From Peptococcaceae bacterium BRH_c8a (GTDB lineage: Bacteria; Bacillota; Desulfotomaculia; Desulfotomaculales; Desulfallaceae): DNA of 64,000 nt. The notes beneath the pieces are model-generated. The model searched no databases, was not told where the DNA came from, and saw nothing but the letters and a program-made list of their open reading frames with translations. Every line of letters starts with the position of its first letter. Position 1 is the stretch's first letter. This document shows, piece after piece, positions 25,955 through 35,139 of the stretch. Location of the stretch: positions 1-64,000 of the forward strand of contig LADP01000003.1 of the NCBI GenBank assembly GCA_000961575.1, given 5' to 3'. The position numbers and the translations under genes were made by a program.

Positions 25955-26441
25955 GCTTACCATCTCCTTCCCGGGGAAAAATAGTAACCCAATATAGCTG
26001 CACAAGTTTTAATATTAAAAACATATGCAAAATTCTAACTCTAAAATATGAACCAGTCAATTATTCAGGTTAATTATCTTGCTATATACATGCCAGTTTA
26101 AATGATGCTTCGAACTCATTGAGCAGAACTCTTTTTATGATACTCATAGCTGGTATTTGGCTTTACGATACTATAAAGCGGGTTGGAATGTTATCGGATG
26201 CAGTTTTCAGAGCATGTTACAAGTGTTTACAGTGTATGTGGCAATGGGCACTGTCGTCTCAAGCGTACTGGTATTAGGGATTTTGTTTAATAGCAGGCAT
26301 TTATTGTACACGCCCTATACAGTGGACTAATCTTAAAAAAGCATTTGAGCACTGGGTGGCGGTTTTTTTTGTTGCTATTTGTATTATATATTGCCTGAGT
26401 TATTGTTTAAAGATTGAAAATTGATTGAAAATTGTAGAATT
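25955..26441. other. Long intergenic region upstream of the symporter operon
   Basis: About 490 bases with no strong gene. An open frame without a ribosome-binding site ends at 26330; its last 38 codons (from ATG 26214) encode one hydrophobic helix. An inverted repeat ACAGTG/CACTGT at 26229-26254 could be an activator site about 200 bp upstream of the sigma-54 promoters. Confidence 0.4.
26229..26254. promoter_or_regulatory. Candidate enhancer-binding site for a sigma-54 activator
   Basis: ACAGTG and CACTGT are separated by 14 nt and lie 190-240 bp upstream of two sigma-54-type promoters. The distance suits an enhancer-binding protein. Assignment rests on symmetry and distance only. Confidence 0.3.
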
Positions 26442-26458
26442 TAGGCACAATTGTTGCA
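26442..26458 (+). promoter_or_regulatory. Sigma-54 promoter, upstream copy
   Basis: AGGCACAATTGTTGCA carries GG and GC separated by exactly 10 nt. It matches the TGGCAC-N5-TTGCA consensus at all but the first base pair. Confidence 0.7.
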
Positions 26459-26469
26459 ATTAAATATCA

Positions 26470-26485
26470 TGGCATAGTTGTTGCT
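26470..26485 (+). promoter_or_regulatory. Sigma-54 promoter, downstream copy
   Basis: TGGCATAGTTGTTGCT again has GG-N10-GC. It lies 27 nt downstream of the first copy and about 160 nt ahead of the symporter genes. Confidence 0.7.
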
Positions 26486-26643
26486 GCCAAAAGGAAAAAG
26501 CATGCCAAGTAAAAAAACGCGGTTTTTTCACAACGGGAGCAAATTACCGGGGAGGTGGTTGTTGGCAAAACGTTTAGAGGTCAGTGGTCTGTGACGCCAC
26601 TTGACGGCCAATAGAGTTTACTTTAACTAAAGGGGTGCATTGT

Positions 26644-26949
26644 GTGAACAAAGGAATGTATCAAAAGGAAATCCTTTTAACTGTTGGTTTTACGCTATTA
26701 TTTCTTGTATTGGGCCATGCCGCATCTATTTTTGTTCTTTTCCCCGGTTTGCAGGGTAGTTGGATGTGGGGATTCCCCGTGCATTATATTGTCCCTTTGC
26801 TGCTTGGTTGGTTTGGTCTTACTGCTGCCTCCATATTGTTTACATTAGTTATGAACAAGTTTGACGACGACATGGAAGCAATGGTTAAAGGCAGTAGAAG
26901 CGCTAAACAAGTTCCATCTCAGACCATGTCGGCTTCGAAGGGGGATTAA
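26644..26949 (+). CDS. Small subunit of a sodium/solute symporter (DUF4212/DUF485-like)
   Basis: The 101-residue protein has two membrane helices (about residues 9-32 and 45-70) with a short acidic cytoplasmic tail (KFDDDMEAM). Such proteins precede SSS-family symporters of the acetate/organic acid type and form their small subunit. I chose GTG at 26644, 8 nt after AAAGGGG; a GTG nine bases earlier overlaps that Shine-Dalgarno. The stop is 3 nt before the symporter start, so the two are translationally linked. The operon follows two sigma-54 promoter matches. Confidence 0.8.
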   Translation: MNKGMYQKEILLTVGFTLLFLVLGHAASIFVLFPGLQGSWMWGFPVHYIVPLLLGWFGLTAASILFTLVMNKFDDDMEAMVKGSRSAKQVPSQTMSASKGD

Positions 26950-26952
26950 TTG

Positions 26953-28593
26953 ATGGGTGAACAAAGTTTTTATATAACTAATTTACCACTTGCTATGGGT
27001 GTTGTTATCGCTCTTTTCGCAATTTTCTACTATATTGGCTGGAGTTCTTCCCGCAAGACGACAACCACCGGTGATCTGTATGCGGCCGGTTTTACCATTG
27101 GTCCGGTGACCAACGGTTTGGCCATGTCTGCCACCTGGGCCAGCCTGGCAACCTTCATGGGATTAAGTGGATTAATTCTGGCATTAAAGGCGCCCTTTGT
27201 GTTCCTATGGATCCAGTGGGCTATTTCCATTCCCCTGATTACATTACTTTATGGTACAACTTTAAGGAGAATGGAAGTTTATACGCCGGCTTCTTTTATT
27301 AAAATGCGCTATGGTAACAGTTGCACAGTGGTTATCGCAGGCTGGATGATCTTAACCATGGTTATGTACGCCTTGGGACAGATGATCGGTCTGGGACAAG
27401 CGTTTGAAATTTTGTTTGGCATTCCGTATATCACTGCGCTGATTATCGCCGGCGTGGCTACGGTTGGCTTTATCACCCTGGGCGGCATGCTTGGCGCTTC
27501 CTACAACGCAGCATTCCAGATGATTGTTATGACCATCGCGCTGGTGGTGCCTATGGGCGCGATCATGAAAGTAATGGGTTCATCCGGTTGGTGGTTCCCG
27601 CCACTGGCTTATGGTGATATGGTGCCGGCTATGTTAGCTGCGGTGCCCGATTTCTTTGACACCCACTATGATTATCGCTGGTATTTTGCTTTAATTCCTG
27701 CTTTTACCCTGGGCCCCATTGCATTGCCGCACCTGGCTATGCGTGTATTTACAGCGACCAGTGTTAAGTCAGCCCGCTGGGCAGTTGTTTGGTTTAACCT
27801 GTTCCTTGGTTTCTTATTCAGCGGCGGTTATATTGTCGGTTTTGCCGGTAACTTCTATACTGCGACAACCGGTACCGTCATTACCAAGCCGGACCAAATT
27901 ATATTTATCCTGAACGTTATCTACAATCCGGAATGGGTAACGGCGTTTGTGGTGGGCGGTGCGTTGGCCGCCGGGCTTTCCACGGTGGCAGGCAACCTGA
28001 TGGCCGTTGCTGCTCTGGTGGGTCACGATTTACTCAGTGTTTTTGCGCCCAACATGGAGACCAAGACCAAACTGCGCATTGGTTACGTGGCCTTGGGACT
28101 GGGCGGTCTTATCGCCATCTTACTGGCTTTCAATCCACCCAAGTTCCTGGTAACCAGTATTCTGTGGGCTTTCGGACTACTGGCCAGCGCAGTTACCCCG
28201 GCTATCTTGCTGGGTGTATGGTGGAAAGAGGCAAACCGGTTGGCGATGTTTATATCGTCACTGTTCTGCGGTATCACTTACATTATCATCTCACCACACG
28301 TGTTACCCAATATTGTTGTGGGTAACGGCGTTACAGCTGCATTGGGTATGGCTAGCGGTTTAATTACCGTGCCCCTATCCTTCGGCATGTTCATTATATT
28401 ATCGCTAATCTTCAACCGGATACCCGCTCTGTCAGCTTATGCTCCCACCGAAGAGGATAAGCGCATGATTGACCGTATTCACGGTTGGGGCGATGACTAT
28501 GATGAGAAGCGCTACGCCAGCGTGGTTTGGCCGCTTATTGCTGTGGTCGGCTGTGTAGCAGTCTTTTTCTGGGGCATGGTTCCCTGGGCTTAA
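26953..28593 (+). CDS. Sodium:solute symporter (SSS family) large subunit
   Basis: The 546-residue protein has about 13 membrane helices and the SSS fold. TTTGDLYAAGFTIGPVTNGLAMSATWAS near residues 35-65 is the TM1-TM2 signature of ActP/monocarboxylate-type members. GFAGNFYTATTG and VGGALAAGLSTVAGNLMAVAA near 300-350 hold the Na-site region (the Ser/Thr of TM8). The likely substrate is a short carboxylate or amino acid, but it cannot be fixed. The ATG at 26953 has GGGGG at 8 nt. A strong terminator follows. Sigma-54 control suggests induction by a specific substrate. Confidence 0.9.
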   Translation: MGEQSFYITNLPLAMGVVIALFAIFYYIGWSSSRKTTTTGDLYAAGFTIGPVTNGLAMSATWASLATFMGLSGLILALKAPFVFLWIQWAISIPLITLLYGTTLRRMEVYTPASFIKMRYGNSCTVVIAGWMILTMVMYALGQMIGLGQAFEILFGIPYITALIIAGVATVGFITLGGMLGASYNAAFQMIVMTIALVVPMGAIMKVMGSSGWWFPPLAYGDMVPAMLAAVPDFFDTHYDYRWYFALIPAFTLGPIALPHLAMRVFTATSVKSARWAVVWFNLFLGFLFSGGYIVGFAGNFYTATTGTVITKPDQIIFILNVIYNPEWVTAFVVGGALAAGLSTVAGNLMAVAALVGHDLLSVFAPNMETKTKLRIGYVALGLGGLIAILLAFNPPKFLVTSILWAFGLLASAVTPAILLGVWWKEANRLAMFISSLFCGITYIIISPHVLPNIVVGNGVTAALGMASGLITVPLSFGMFIILSLIFNRIPALSAYAPTEEDKRMIDRIHGWGDDYDEKRYASVVWPLIAVVGCVAVFFWGMVPWA

Positions 28594-28603
28594 GCTAAAA
28601 CTG

Positions 28604-28638
28604 AAAAGGCCTGAGGGTTACCCCCTCGGGCCTTTTTC
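28604..28638 (+). terminator. Terminator of the symporter operon
   Basis: AAAAGGCCTGAGGG and CCCTCGGGCCTTTTT form a GC-rich stem with a short loop and a T-run, 11 nt after the stop codon. Confidence 0.9.
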
Positions 28639-28756
28639 TCTCTATTGTTAAACTTTGAATTTGCTAAAATGAAGCTAACTGGTTTATAATGTAAGCAATA
28701 CTGCTCGCTGAACGCAGGTTAGATATTAATGCCAGGCAAAACCGGGAGGGGATTAT

Positions 28757-29311
28757 TTGAGCTATTTGAGATATCTAGGCCGTTTGTTCCGTTTTGATTT
28801 TTCTGTTTTTTCACCGGGTGGGTTACCGGCGCGTCCTTTTTTGTTTTCATTTATTAATGTCTTCATTGTTGGTTTACTTTACGGGAGTTTCTCACTGCTG
28901 TACAACCAACAGCAACTTAGCGTTTTTACGGACTCATTCAGTAAAAATCTTACCGCTGGCTTAATAGTGCTATCCGGTGCCCTAGTTGCATTAATTGTCC
29001 ACGCTGGCGCTTCACTTTTTATCTGGACCTTCTGCCGCGGCGTGGGAGGTAATACGGGCCTAATTTATTATTACGTGGCCACCGGCCTTGCCGTTCCGCT
29101 ATTGTGGTTGGCCATGCCGTTTTTATCCGCATATAATGCCGGCCTAACCAGTTATTTTATCTTAATTGCTATTGCGTTTCCACTGGCTGCATTTTTGGCA
29201 TCGATGGCGGCATCGTTAAAAGAAGCATCCGGTCTGTCAGTGCCCAGGCTTGTGGCGGGCCTATCGCTGACGGTGGTTGTCGTAGGCAGCTTCTTATACC
29301 TGTGGCTATAA
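28757..29311 (+). CDS. Yip1-like integral membrane protein
   Basis: The 184-residue protein has about five membrane helices after an amphipathic N terminus (SYLRYLGRLFRFDFSVFSP). This resembles the Yip1/YIPF-type domain found in many bacterial membrane proteins of unknown role. The start is TTG at 28757 with GGGAGGGG upstream. It is a single gene between the symporter operon and a convergent nucleotidyltransferase gene. I cannot assign a function. Confidence 0.65.
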   Translation: MSYLRYLGRLFRFDFSVFSPGGLPARPFLFSFINVFIVGLLYGSFSLLYNQQQLSVFTDSFSKNLTAGLIVLSGALVALIVHAGASLFIWTFCRGVGGNTGLIYYYVATGLAVPLLWLAMPFLSAYNAGLTSYFILIAIAFPLAAFLASMAASLKEASGLSVPRLVAGLSLTVVVVGSFLYLWL

Positions 29312-29313
29312 AA

Positions 29314-29406
29314 TCAGTAGTCAGTAGTCAGAATAAGAACAAAGTACTCAGAATTTAAGAGTACTTTGTTCTTATTCTGACTACTGACTACTGACTACTG
29401 ACTCCT
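29314..29406. repeat. CTGACTA-family repeat with a perfect 36-bp inverted repeat
   Basis: Bases 29314-29349 and 29359-29394 are exact reverse complements with a 9-nt loop. The outer part is made of CAGTAGT/CTGACTA heptamers and the inner part is GAATAAGAACAAAGTACTC. More heptamers follow to 29406. Confidence 0.9.
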
Positions 29407-29444
29407 GACTACTAAAAGTGAGGGCTGTTTAAAGACAGCCCTCA
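29407..29444. terminator. Bidirectional terminator between Yip1-like and nucleotidyltransferase genes
   Basis: AAAAGTGAGGGCTGT (29407-29421) pairs with ACAGCCCTCACTTTT (29428-29442), with A and T runs on both sides, between convergent genes. Confidence 0.9.
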
Positions 29445-29449
29445 CTTTT

Positions 29450-31948
29450 TTATTGCGCCTTCTTGCCGGTGCCGGCGATGCTGATAATTTTATCAATATA
29501 AAAGTCAGCTAGAGATTCGGCGACCTCCATGGTACTTCCTTCACTGAAAACCCGGCATATCGGTTCATCCGGATCCGGCAGCACCAGGGCCCACCCTTCG
29601 GGGTGGTATACCTTGACCCCTTCCAGCAGTTCCATCTCATGGCCGTCTGTATCTTCGGCAATGCTTCTAATTACAGTCCCTTTGGCTTCCCATGGTACTG
29701 ATGTCTCTTTATTGGTCATAAAATAAGCAGGTATTTCGTCAATGAGAGTTGACATGTTCATTTTCTCCGTTACCAGGTATTCAGCTATTTTGCTTACTGC
29801 CGCCAAGGCATCAAAGTGCAGCAGGGATTGGGATACACCAACCGGCGGGGCGTTGCCGGTGGTGTGTTCCAGATCCAGCATCTTCTCGTAGAAATCTTGC
29901 AGTGCGGTTTTAGTTCGAATAACCCTGGCCCCGTAGCGGGCGGCTATGTTTTCCACTGCCCGGGTTGCGGTAACCGGTACCACCACCGCCTCCCCGCGGC
30001 TGCGCAGGATCATTAAAGCGATTAGAGCCAATAGCATATCTTCCTGTACCGTTCGGCCCAGATTGTCAATGAGTACAAAATGGTCGGCACCGGGATCCAT
30101 AATTACTCCAAAATCCAATCCCCGGCTTGTAATCTGGTCAGCCGCGTGCTCGGCAAGGATGCGGTGTTCACTCCAGTTGGCCGGTAAATGGACTGCCCCT
30201 GCGCTTTGCAAGGGTTCCAAGGTAATATTAAGCTCGTTGCATAAAGGTTCCAGCAAGAGCCCGGCATTTAGAGGGTCGTATGCCGCGGCAATCCTTAGGC
30301 CAGCCTTTTTGACCAGGCCGGTGTTAATGTTATTTAACAACCAGCCCAAATACGTTTCCGGCATAGCGGGTACAAACCGCGGTTCAATAATTTGCGTACT
30401 ATCCGAGCGGCTAAAGTCTTCCCGGGCTAGCAGGTTTTCGACTTTACGTTCCAGGCTGCGGGGGATATTCCCGCCCCTGGCACCGGTAAATATTATATTC
30501 ACTGCATTAGGGCGCCGGGGCGAGGTGCGTACATGCATTCCGCCGTCGCAGTTTATTTCACGTACCGCAAAACGGTGCAGTGGTGTAGTCCCTTCCGCAG
30601 AGGTAAAAGCGTTTGCTCCCGCTGATTGCAAACCACAAACCAGCGCGTTTTTAAGCATTTGGGACATGTTAGCGGTGTCGCTGCTAACCAGCACCCGGCA
30701 GCCCGTGCCAAGAGCGGATGCGAATGCGGCTGCTGCTCTGGCTGCTAGTTCCGGAGTAATCTCCAGGTTGGCTATTCCCGACATCCCGTCAGTACCAAAT
30801 AGGCGGCGCGTAGCCCGGGTACTCCACACCAGGCTTTCTCGCACCACCGATCCCGTTTCCACAATCTTGTGCGGCCAGAGTTTTACGTCCGGGTTAATCG
30901 AGCACCTTTCTCTGATTATACAATCGTTACCGATTACGGCCCCTTCATAAATATTGCTGCCGGGGTGTACCTGCACCCGGCTGCCAATTACTGCACCGCG
31001 CAGGCTGGCCCCCGGGCCGGTGAAAACGTTATTCCAGAGTACACTTCGTTTTATTGATGCGCCTTCCCTTACGGTGCACCCAGATCCGAGCACCGAGAAC
31101 TGTTCCACCCTGGCCCCTTTGCCGATAACAGTACCGGAACCAAGATATACCGGGCCTTCTATGTTAGCGGATTCTGCCACAGACACATCTTTTTCTATAA
31201 AAACACCGGGTTTAACTTGTTGCGCCGGGATATCCAAATGCACTGCGCCGGAAAGGAAGTCAAAGTGGGCCTGCAGGTACTGGGTCAGGTCACCTATGTC
31301 GCACCAGTAACCATCCAGTACTGCGCCAAAAAGTGGCCGGCCTTCTTTCAACAGCAGGGGGAACAAATCCTTGCTAAAGTCGAACTTCTGGCCCGGCGGT
31401 ATGTAATCTAGTACTTCCGGTTCCAGGATATAAATACCCGTGTTTACGGTATCGCTAAAAACCTCGCCCCAGCCCGGTTTTTCCAAAAAGCGAACAATTT
31501 TACCGTCCCGCCCGGTAATTACCACCCCATATTCCAGAGGTATAGTCACCCGGGTCAGTACCAGGGTAACTAGAGCGCCTGCTTTTCTATGGAATGCCAT
31601 GGCCCGGGAAAGGTCAAAGTCGGTTAGCGCATCACCACTAATGACGATAAAGGTACTGTCCAGCAACTGTTCAGCATTCTTTACACTGCCTGCCGTGCCC
31701 AGTGGTGTTTCCTCTACGTAATAACTAAGATTAACACCGTATTCGCTTCCGTTACCAAAGTGGTTGCGGATTTCTTCGGGCATATACTGTAAGGTGACCC
31801 CGATATCAGAAAAACCATGTTTTTTAAGCAAATTGATAATGTAATGCATGATCGGTCTGTTTAATACCGGCACCAGCGGTTTTGGCAGTCCGCAGGTCAG
31901 GGGCCTCAGGCGGGAGCCTTCTCCACCGGCCATTATTATTGCTTTCAT
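29450..31948 (-). CDS. Sugar-1-phosphate nucleotidyltransferase fused to a degenerate phosphohexomutase
   Basis: The 832-residue protein has three parts. Residues 1-235 are a nucleotidyltransferase ([20 protein letters not shown], typical of mannose-1-P guanylyl- or glucose-1-P transferases). Residues about 245-370 are hexapeptide repeats forming a left-handed beta-helix. From about 380 onward is a phosphomannomutase/phosphoglucomutase module. In the mutase the usual TASHNP loop reads RTSPRRP, keeping a Ser. The metal loop, normally DGDADR, reads DPGADH, losing an Asp and the Arg. Its mutase activity is therefore doubtful. The start has AAAGGAGG. It follows a GT4 synthase by 18 nt, so the two are cotranscribed. 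Confidence 0.85.
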   Translation of the reverse strand: MKAIIMAGGEGSRLRPLTCGLPKPLVPVLNRPIMHYIINLLKKHGFSDIGVTLQYMPEEIRNHFGNGSEYGVNLSYYVEETPLGTAGSVKNAEQLLDSTFIVISGDALTDFDLSRAMAFHRKAGALVTLVLTRVTIPLEYGVVITGRDGKIVRFLEKPGWGEVFSDTVNTGIYILEPEVLDYIPPGQKFDFSKDLFPLLLKEGRPLFGAVLDGYWCDIGDLTQYLQAHFDFLSGAVHLDIPAQQVKPGVFIEKDVSVAESANIEGPVYLGSGTVIGKGARVEQFSVLGSGCTVREGASIKRSVLWNNVFTGPGASLRGAVIGSRVQVHPGSNIYEGAVIGNDCIIRERCSINPDVKLWPHKIVETGSVVRESLVWSTRATRRLFGTDGMSGIANLEITPELAARAAAAFASALGTGCRVLVSSDTANMSQMLKNALVCGLQSAGANAFTSAEGTTPLHRFAVREINCDGGMHVRTSPRRPNAVNIIFTGARGGNIPRSLERKVENLLAREDFSRSDSTQIIEPRFVPAMPETYLGWLLNNINTGLVKKAGLRIAAAYDPLNAGLLLEPLCNELNITLEPLQSAGAVHLPANWSEHRILAEHAADQITSRGLDFGVIMDPGADHFVLIDNLGRTVQEDMLLALIALMILRSRGEAVVVPVTATRAVENIAARYGARVIRTKTALQDFYEKMLDLEHTTGNAPPVGVSQSLLHFDALAAVSKIAEYLVTEKMNMSTLIDEIPAYFMTNKETSVPWEAKGTVIRSIAEDTDGHEMELLEGVKVYHPEGWALVLPDPDEPICRVFSEGSTMEVAESLADFYIDKIISIAGTGKKAQ

Positions 31949-31966
31949 CTCTTTAGGCCTCCTTTG

Positions 31967-33214
31967 TTAATTTTGGGCGTTTTTCCCCAATCCTCTGGAA
32001 AACCGGCCAAAAATACCGCCCTGCCGGACATACCAATTCTGGCCTCGGTGCTCTTCGTACACGTCCTTGTATACTTCCAGGGTCTTGGCGGCAATGTCAT
32101 GCCAGTTAAATTGCAGTTTTATTTTTTGGTATGCGTTTTGTTTCAGTTGAATCCCCAACTTAGGATTACCAAGGATGGCCAGGATATTGTCCGCCAGTGA
32201 GCGGGGATTACCCGGATACGTTTTAAGCCCGTCTAAATTGTGGATCACGATTTCACTTAGTCCCCCGGCATCTGATACAACTACCGGGGTTTGCGCGGCC
32301 ATTGCTTCCAGGGCCACGATGCCGAAGGGCTCGTACAGGCTGGGGAATACTGCTACGTCGGACCAACTGTAAAGCGAGTTGCGGGTATAATCGTCGATGT
32401 ATCCGGTAAAATACACCCGCTTGGAGATACCCATACGGGCGGCTTGGTTTTGCAATTCATTAAGGTGCGGCCCCTTGCCGGCAATGATGAACTTGGTACT
32501 GGGCATATAAGCAAGCACCTTGGGGACTGCGTCCAACAGCACCTGGACTCCTTTTTCCCGTACCAGTCGGCCTACGTAAAAAACAATTTTTTCTCCGGTT
32601 GCTGCATAGTCGTTACGAGAAAGCTTAGTGCTTTTTTGGGCGTAGTTCTTGGGATCAACCCCATTGGGAATGACCACCAGTTTGTCGTCGGGGATTTGGA
32701 AAACAAACTTGATTTCTCCCTCCATATAATGGCTGCAACATATAACCCGCCAGGCTTCGTATCCCAACCACCATTCCACGTCACTGATATGGCGCTGGTT
32801 GTCATTATGCAGGCCGTGGTTCCGACCATATTCAGTGGCATGGATTGTGGCCACCATCGGAATCTTGTAAGCATGTTTTAGCGCCCGGGCGGCGTAAGCC
32901 ACCAGCCAGTCGTGGGCATGTACCACATTCCAGTTTCCGTGCTCGTTCATAACCGGGATGGCCTTTTCCATCATGGCCACGTTAAACTGGGAAACCCAGG
33001 TAGTGAAATCAGGAGAAGAAACATTATAAGGGGTAATGCGGTAAACGTGCACCCCGTTAACCCGTTCATATTCCGGTATACCTGGCTCACCCATGGTGAA
33101 AAGATGTACTTCTGCCCCGTGATCGGCAATAGCGCTGGTGAGGTCGTAAACGTGCTGGGCCAGCCCACCGACACTCTTGGGTGGGTATTCCCAGGAAAGC
33201 ATGGCAACGCGCAT
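31967..33214 (-). CDS. GT4 glycosyltransferase, glycogen/starch synthase-like
   Basis: The 415-residue GT-B enzyme starts with MRVAMLSWEYPPKSVGGLAQ, the nucleotide-sugar site loop of bacterial/archaeal glycogen synthases of family GT4. The C-terminal domain has VVIPNGVDP, YVGRLVREKGVQVLLDA and the donor-binding Glu motif PSLYEPFGIVALEAMAA. It probably extends an alpha-glucan from ADP- or UDP-glucose in the cytoplasm. The start has AAGGAGGA. It is upstream of the nucleotidyltransferase and downstream of a starch-binding-module gene. This supports a glucan-synthesis role together with the GH57 branching enzyme at 23.5-25.1 kb. Confidence 0.88.
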   Translation of the reverse strand: MRVAMLSWEYPPKSVGGLAQHVYDLTSAIADHGAEVHLFTMGEPGIPEYERVNGVHVYRITPYNVSSPDFTTWVSQFNVAMMEKAIPVMNEHGNWNVVHAHDWLVAYAARALKHAYKIPMVATIHATEYGRNHGLHNDNQRHISDVEWWLGYEAWRVICCSHYMEGEIKFVFQIPDDKLVVIPNGVDPKNYAQKSTKLSRNDYAATGEKIVFYVGRLVREKGVQVLLDAVPKVLAYMPSTKFIIAGKGPHLNELQNQAARMGISKRVYFTGYIDDYTRNSLYSWSDVAVFPSLYEPFGIVALEAMAAQTPVVVSDAGGLSEIVIHNLDGLKTYPGNPRSLADNILAILGNPKLGIQLKQNAYQKIKLQFNWHDIAAKTLEVYKDVYEEHRGQNWYVRQGGIFGRFSRGLGKNAQN

Positions 33215-33390
33215 AGATGTCCTCCTTAAGTTAGGGATATTCCATATTGGTGATAATCCAACTTCTAACTTCTAATGTGAGGTGTGTCCCTTTACTTATT
33301 TAACTATTGCTTTTTGACAACATTACTATTTTATGTAAGTTAAGGCTAATTTATAATTTTTGTTTTAACTTTTACTTAAAAAACTTGGTC

Positions 33391-33423
33391 AACAAAAAAC
33401 ACCACTTATGTCAGTGGTGTTTT
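33391..33423 (-). terminator. Terminator downstream of the starch-binding-module gene
   Basis: AAAACACCACT (33396-33406) and AGTGGTGTTTT (33413-33423) form an 11-bp stem. The minus-strand transcript ends in GTTTTTTGTT. Confidence 0.85.
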
Positions 33424-33475
33424 AGGAGTGAACAGATTTAAGACTTCTAGTGGTTAAACTATAATAGCAACCCCC

Positions 33476-33847
33476 TTAATGACGCCTGCCGTTATGGATT
33501 TCAAAACTCCAGTTGATGCCGTTATTATTGTCCCAATTGCCGGCCCCGTCGTGAAAACAAAAATTATATCTGTCGTCATCCGGTATCTCCATTGTTTTTA
33601 CCCAGCCCCAGCCTGTTTTAGACATCCGCAGATCATGGGCGTTGCGCCATTCCCTGGCGTCACCATAGCCAACGTGCAGGTACATTTGGGTTGCGCCGCT
33701 GGCATCCAGCAGTCCGTCATATAAAACGGTTATCTCTTCACCGGCGGTAATGGGGGTGGGATCTACAACTACACCGCCTGGATAGCGGGCATCATGCATG
33801 GCTTTAAGCTTGTTTTCTCCGGTTCCAAAATTAGTAGGATTGGACAT
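33476..33847 (-). CDS. Stand-alone carbohydrate-binding module (CBM25/53-like)
   Basis: The 123-residue protein is a single beta-sandwich module without a signal peptide. Family wording includes GEEITVLYDGLL, MYLHVGYG, WGWVKTMEIPDDDRYNFCFHD and WDNNNGINWSFEI; the conserved Trp/Tyr residues form starch-binding sites in CBM25/CBM53. As a cytoplasmic single-domain protein it could tether enzymes to glycogen granules. It sits next to a GT4 glucan synthase gene on the same strand but is separated from it by a terminator. The start has GGAGGAG upstream. Confidence 0.85.
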   Translation of the reverse strand: MSNPTNFGTGENKLKAMHDARYPGGVVVDPTPITAGEEITVLYDGLLDASGATQMYLHVGYGDAREWRNAHDLRMSKTGWGWVKTMEIPDDDRYNFCFHDGAGNWDNNNGINWSFEIHNGRRH

Positions 33848-33913
33848 TTAATATCTCCTCCGATAATAGTTTTGCTCAAAACTATTATCCATAATCCCAC
33901 TTGTTTTTATGCG

Positions 33914-33957
33914 AAAAAAAAAGTGTCAGGCATTTAAAGTTTAAATGCCTGACACTA
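33914..33957 (-). terminator. Terminator of the dehydrogenase gene
   Basis: A long perfect inverted repeat, AGTGTCAGGCATTTAAA with its complement (33922-33956), ends on the minus strand in a run of nine T. Confidence 0.9.
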
Positions 33958-34009
33958 AAGCATGTTTGTTGTAGGGGCAAACGCAACCCCTGTGGCTGCC
34001 CCTAGATAA

Positions 34010-35008
34010 TTATAATTGATCAATAATAGCGTCAGCCATTTGGCTGGTGCTGGCGTTGCCGCCCAGATCGTAGGTCAATGATTTGCCCTCTTCCAGAACG
34101 GTGTTGACCGCTTGCGCCACTGCTCCTGCAGCACTGTGTTCGCCAAGATGGTGAAGCATCATCACGCCACTTAAAATGATGGCCAGCGGGTTAACCTTGT
34201 TCTTACCGGCATGTTTGGGGGCACTACCGTGTACCGGTTCAAAGACTGAGGACTCCAAGCCGATATTGGCCCCGGGAGCCACGCCCAGACCGCCTACCAG
34301 ACCGGCACACAGGTCGCTGACTATATCACCGTACAGGTTGGGCAGCACCATAACATCGTAGTTTTCCGGTGACTGCACCAGTTTCATGCACATGGCGTCC
34401 ACGATCATGTCTTCAAATTCAATGCCAGGGTAATCCTCGGCTACATTGCGGGCACATTCCAAGAATAGGCCGTCGGATAGTTTCATAATATTGGCCTTGT
34501 GCACTGCCGTGACCTTTTTGCGGCCCTGTTTAATGGCTAGATCAAAGGCGTAGCGGCAAATACGTTCCGATGCTTCCCTGGTAATTATTTTTATACTTTC
34601 TGCGGCATCTTTCCCTACCCTGTGCTCGATACCCGCGTATAGATCCTCAGTATTTTCCCTAACCACAATCAGGTCTATATCTTTATACCGGGATACAATA
34701 CCAGGTAAAGATCTGGCCGGTCTCACATTGGCGTACAAGTCCAGATTTTGCCTTAAAGTTACATTGACACTGCGAAAACCTTTGCCCACCGGGGTAGTTA
34801 GAGGTCCTTTTAAAGCCACCCCGTTTTTCTTTACCGAGTCCAGCACATAATCGGGCAACGGAGTACCATAACGTTCAATTACCGCTTCGCCGGCATCCAC
34901 CACTTCCCAGTTAATGCCCGGGCAAGCGGCGTCGATAACCCTACGCGAGGCTTTGGAAATCTCCGGGCCGATACCGTCGCCCGGTATCAGTGTTATATCG
35001 TATGTCAC
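34010..35008 (-). CDS. NAD(P)-dependent isocitrate/isopropylmalate-type dehydrogenase
   Basis: This 332-residue beta-decarboxylating dehydrogenase has the family motifs [29 protein letters not shown] (substrate arginines), [24 protein letters not shown] and [21 protein letters not shown]. The sequence SVNVTLR and the ENTEDLYAG loop favour isocitrate or homoisocitrate over isopropylmalate. The start is GTG at 35008 with AGGAGG. Next upstream, 130 nt away, is a homocitrate/Re-citrate synthase-like gene. The pair would make 2-oxoglutarate if an aconitase is supplied elsewhere. Specificity is inferred. Confidence 0.85.
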   Translation of the reverse strand: MTYDITLIPGDGIGPEISKASRRVIDAACPGINWEVVDAGEAVIERYGTPLPDYVLDSVKKNGVALKGPLTTPVGKGFRSVNVTLRQNLDLYANVRPARSLPGIVSRYKDIDLIVVRENTEDLYAGIEHRVGKDAAESIKIITREASERICRYAFDLAIKQGRKKVTAVHKANIMKLSDGLFLECARNVAEDYPGIEFEDMIVDAMCMKLVQSPENYDVMVLPNLYGDIVSDLCAGLVGGLGVAPGANIGLESSVFEPVHGSAPKHAGKNKVNPLAIILSGVMMLHHLGEHSAAGAVAQAVNTVLEEGKSLTYDLGGNASTSQMADAIIDQL

Positions 35009-35071
35009 TTTCTAACCTCCTAGTTTTATGTATTTCGTTCTGCATATCATTCTGTATGTAACAATAAATGA

Positions 35072-35097
35072 AATCTCCGCCGGTTAGGGCGGAGCCA
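35072..35097 (-). terminator. Weak hairpin between synthase and dehydrogenase
   Basis: CTCCGCC (35075-35081) and GGCGGAG (35088-35094) form a 7-bp stem. The minus-strand tail ATTTCATTTA is only partly U-rich, so partial readthrough into the dehydrogenase gene is likely. Confidence 0.35.
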
Positions 35098-35139
35098 TTT
35101 AAAATTTGGAGTAAGGTTCCGGGGGCTGGGCACCCCTGT

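Noticed and set aside
29946-30950. 334-codon open frame on the plus strand
   Set aside because: It is antisense to the nucleotidyltransferase/mutase gene; the translation is Ser/Arg-rich and without recognisable motifs.
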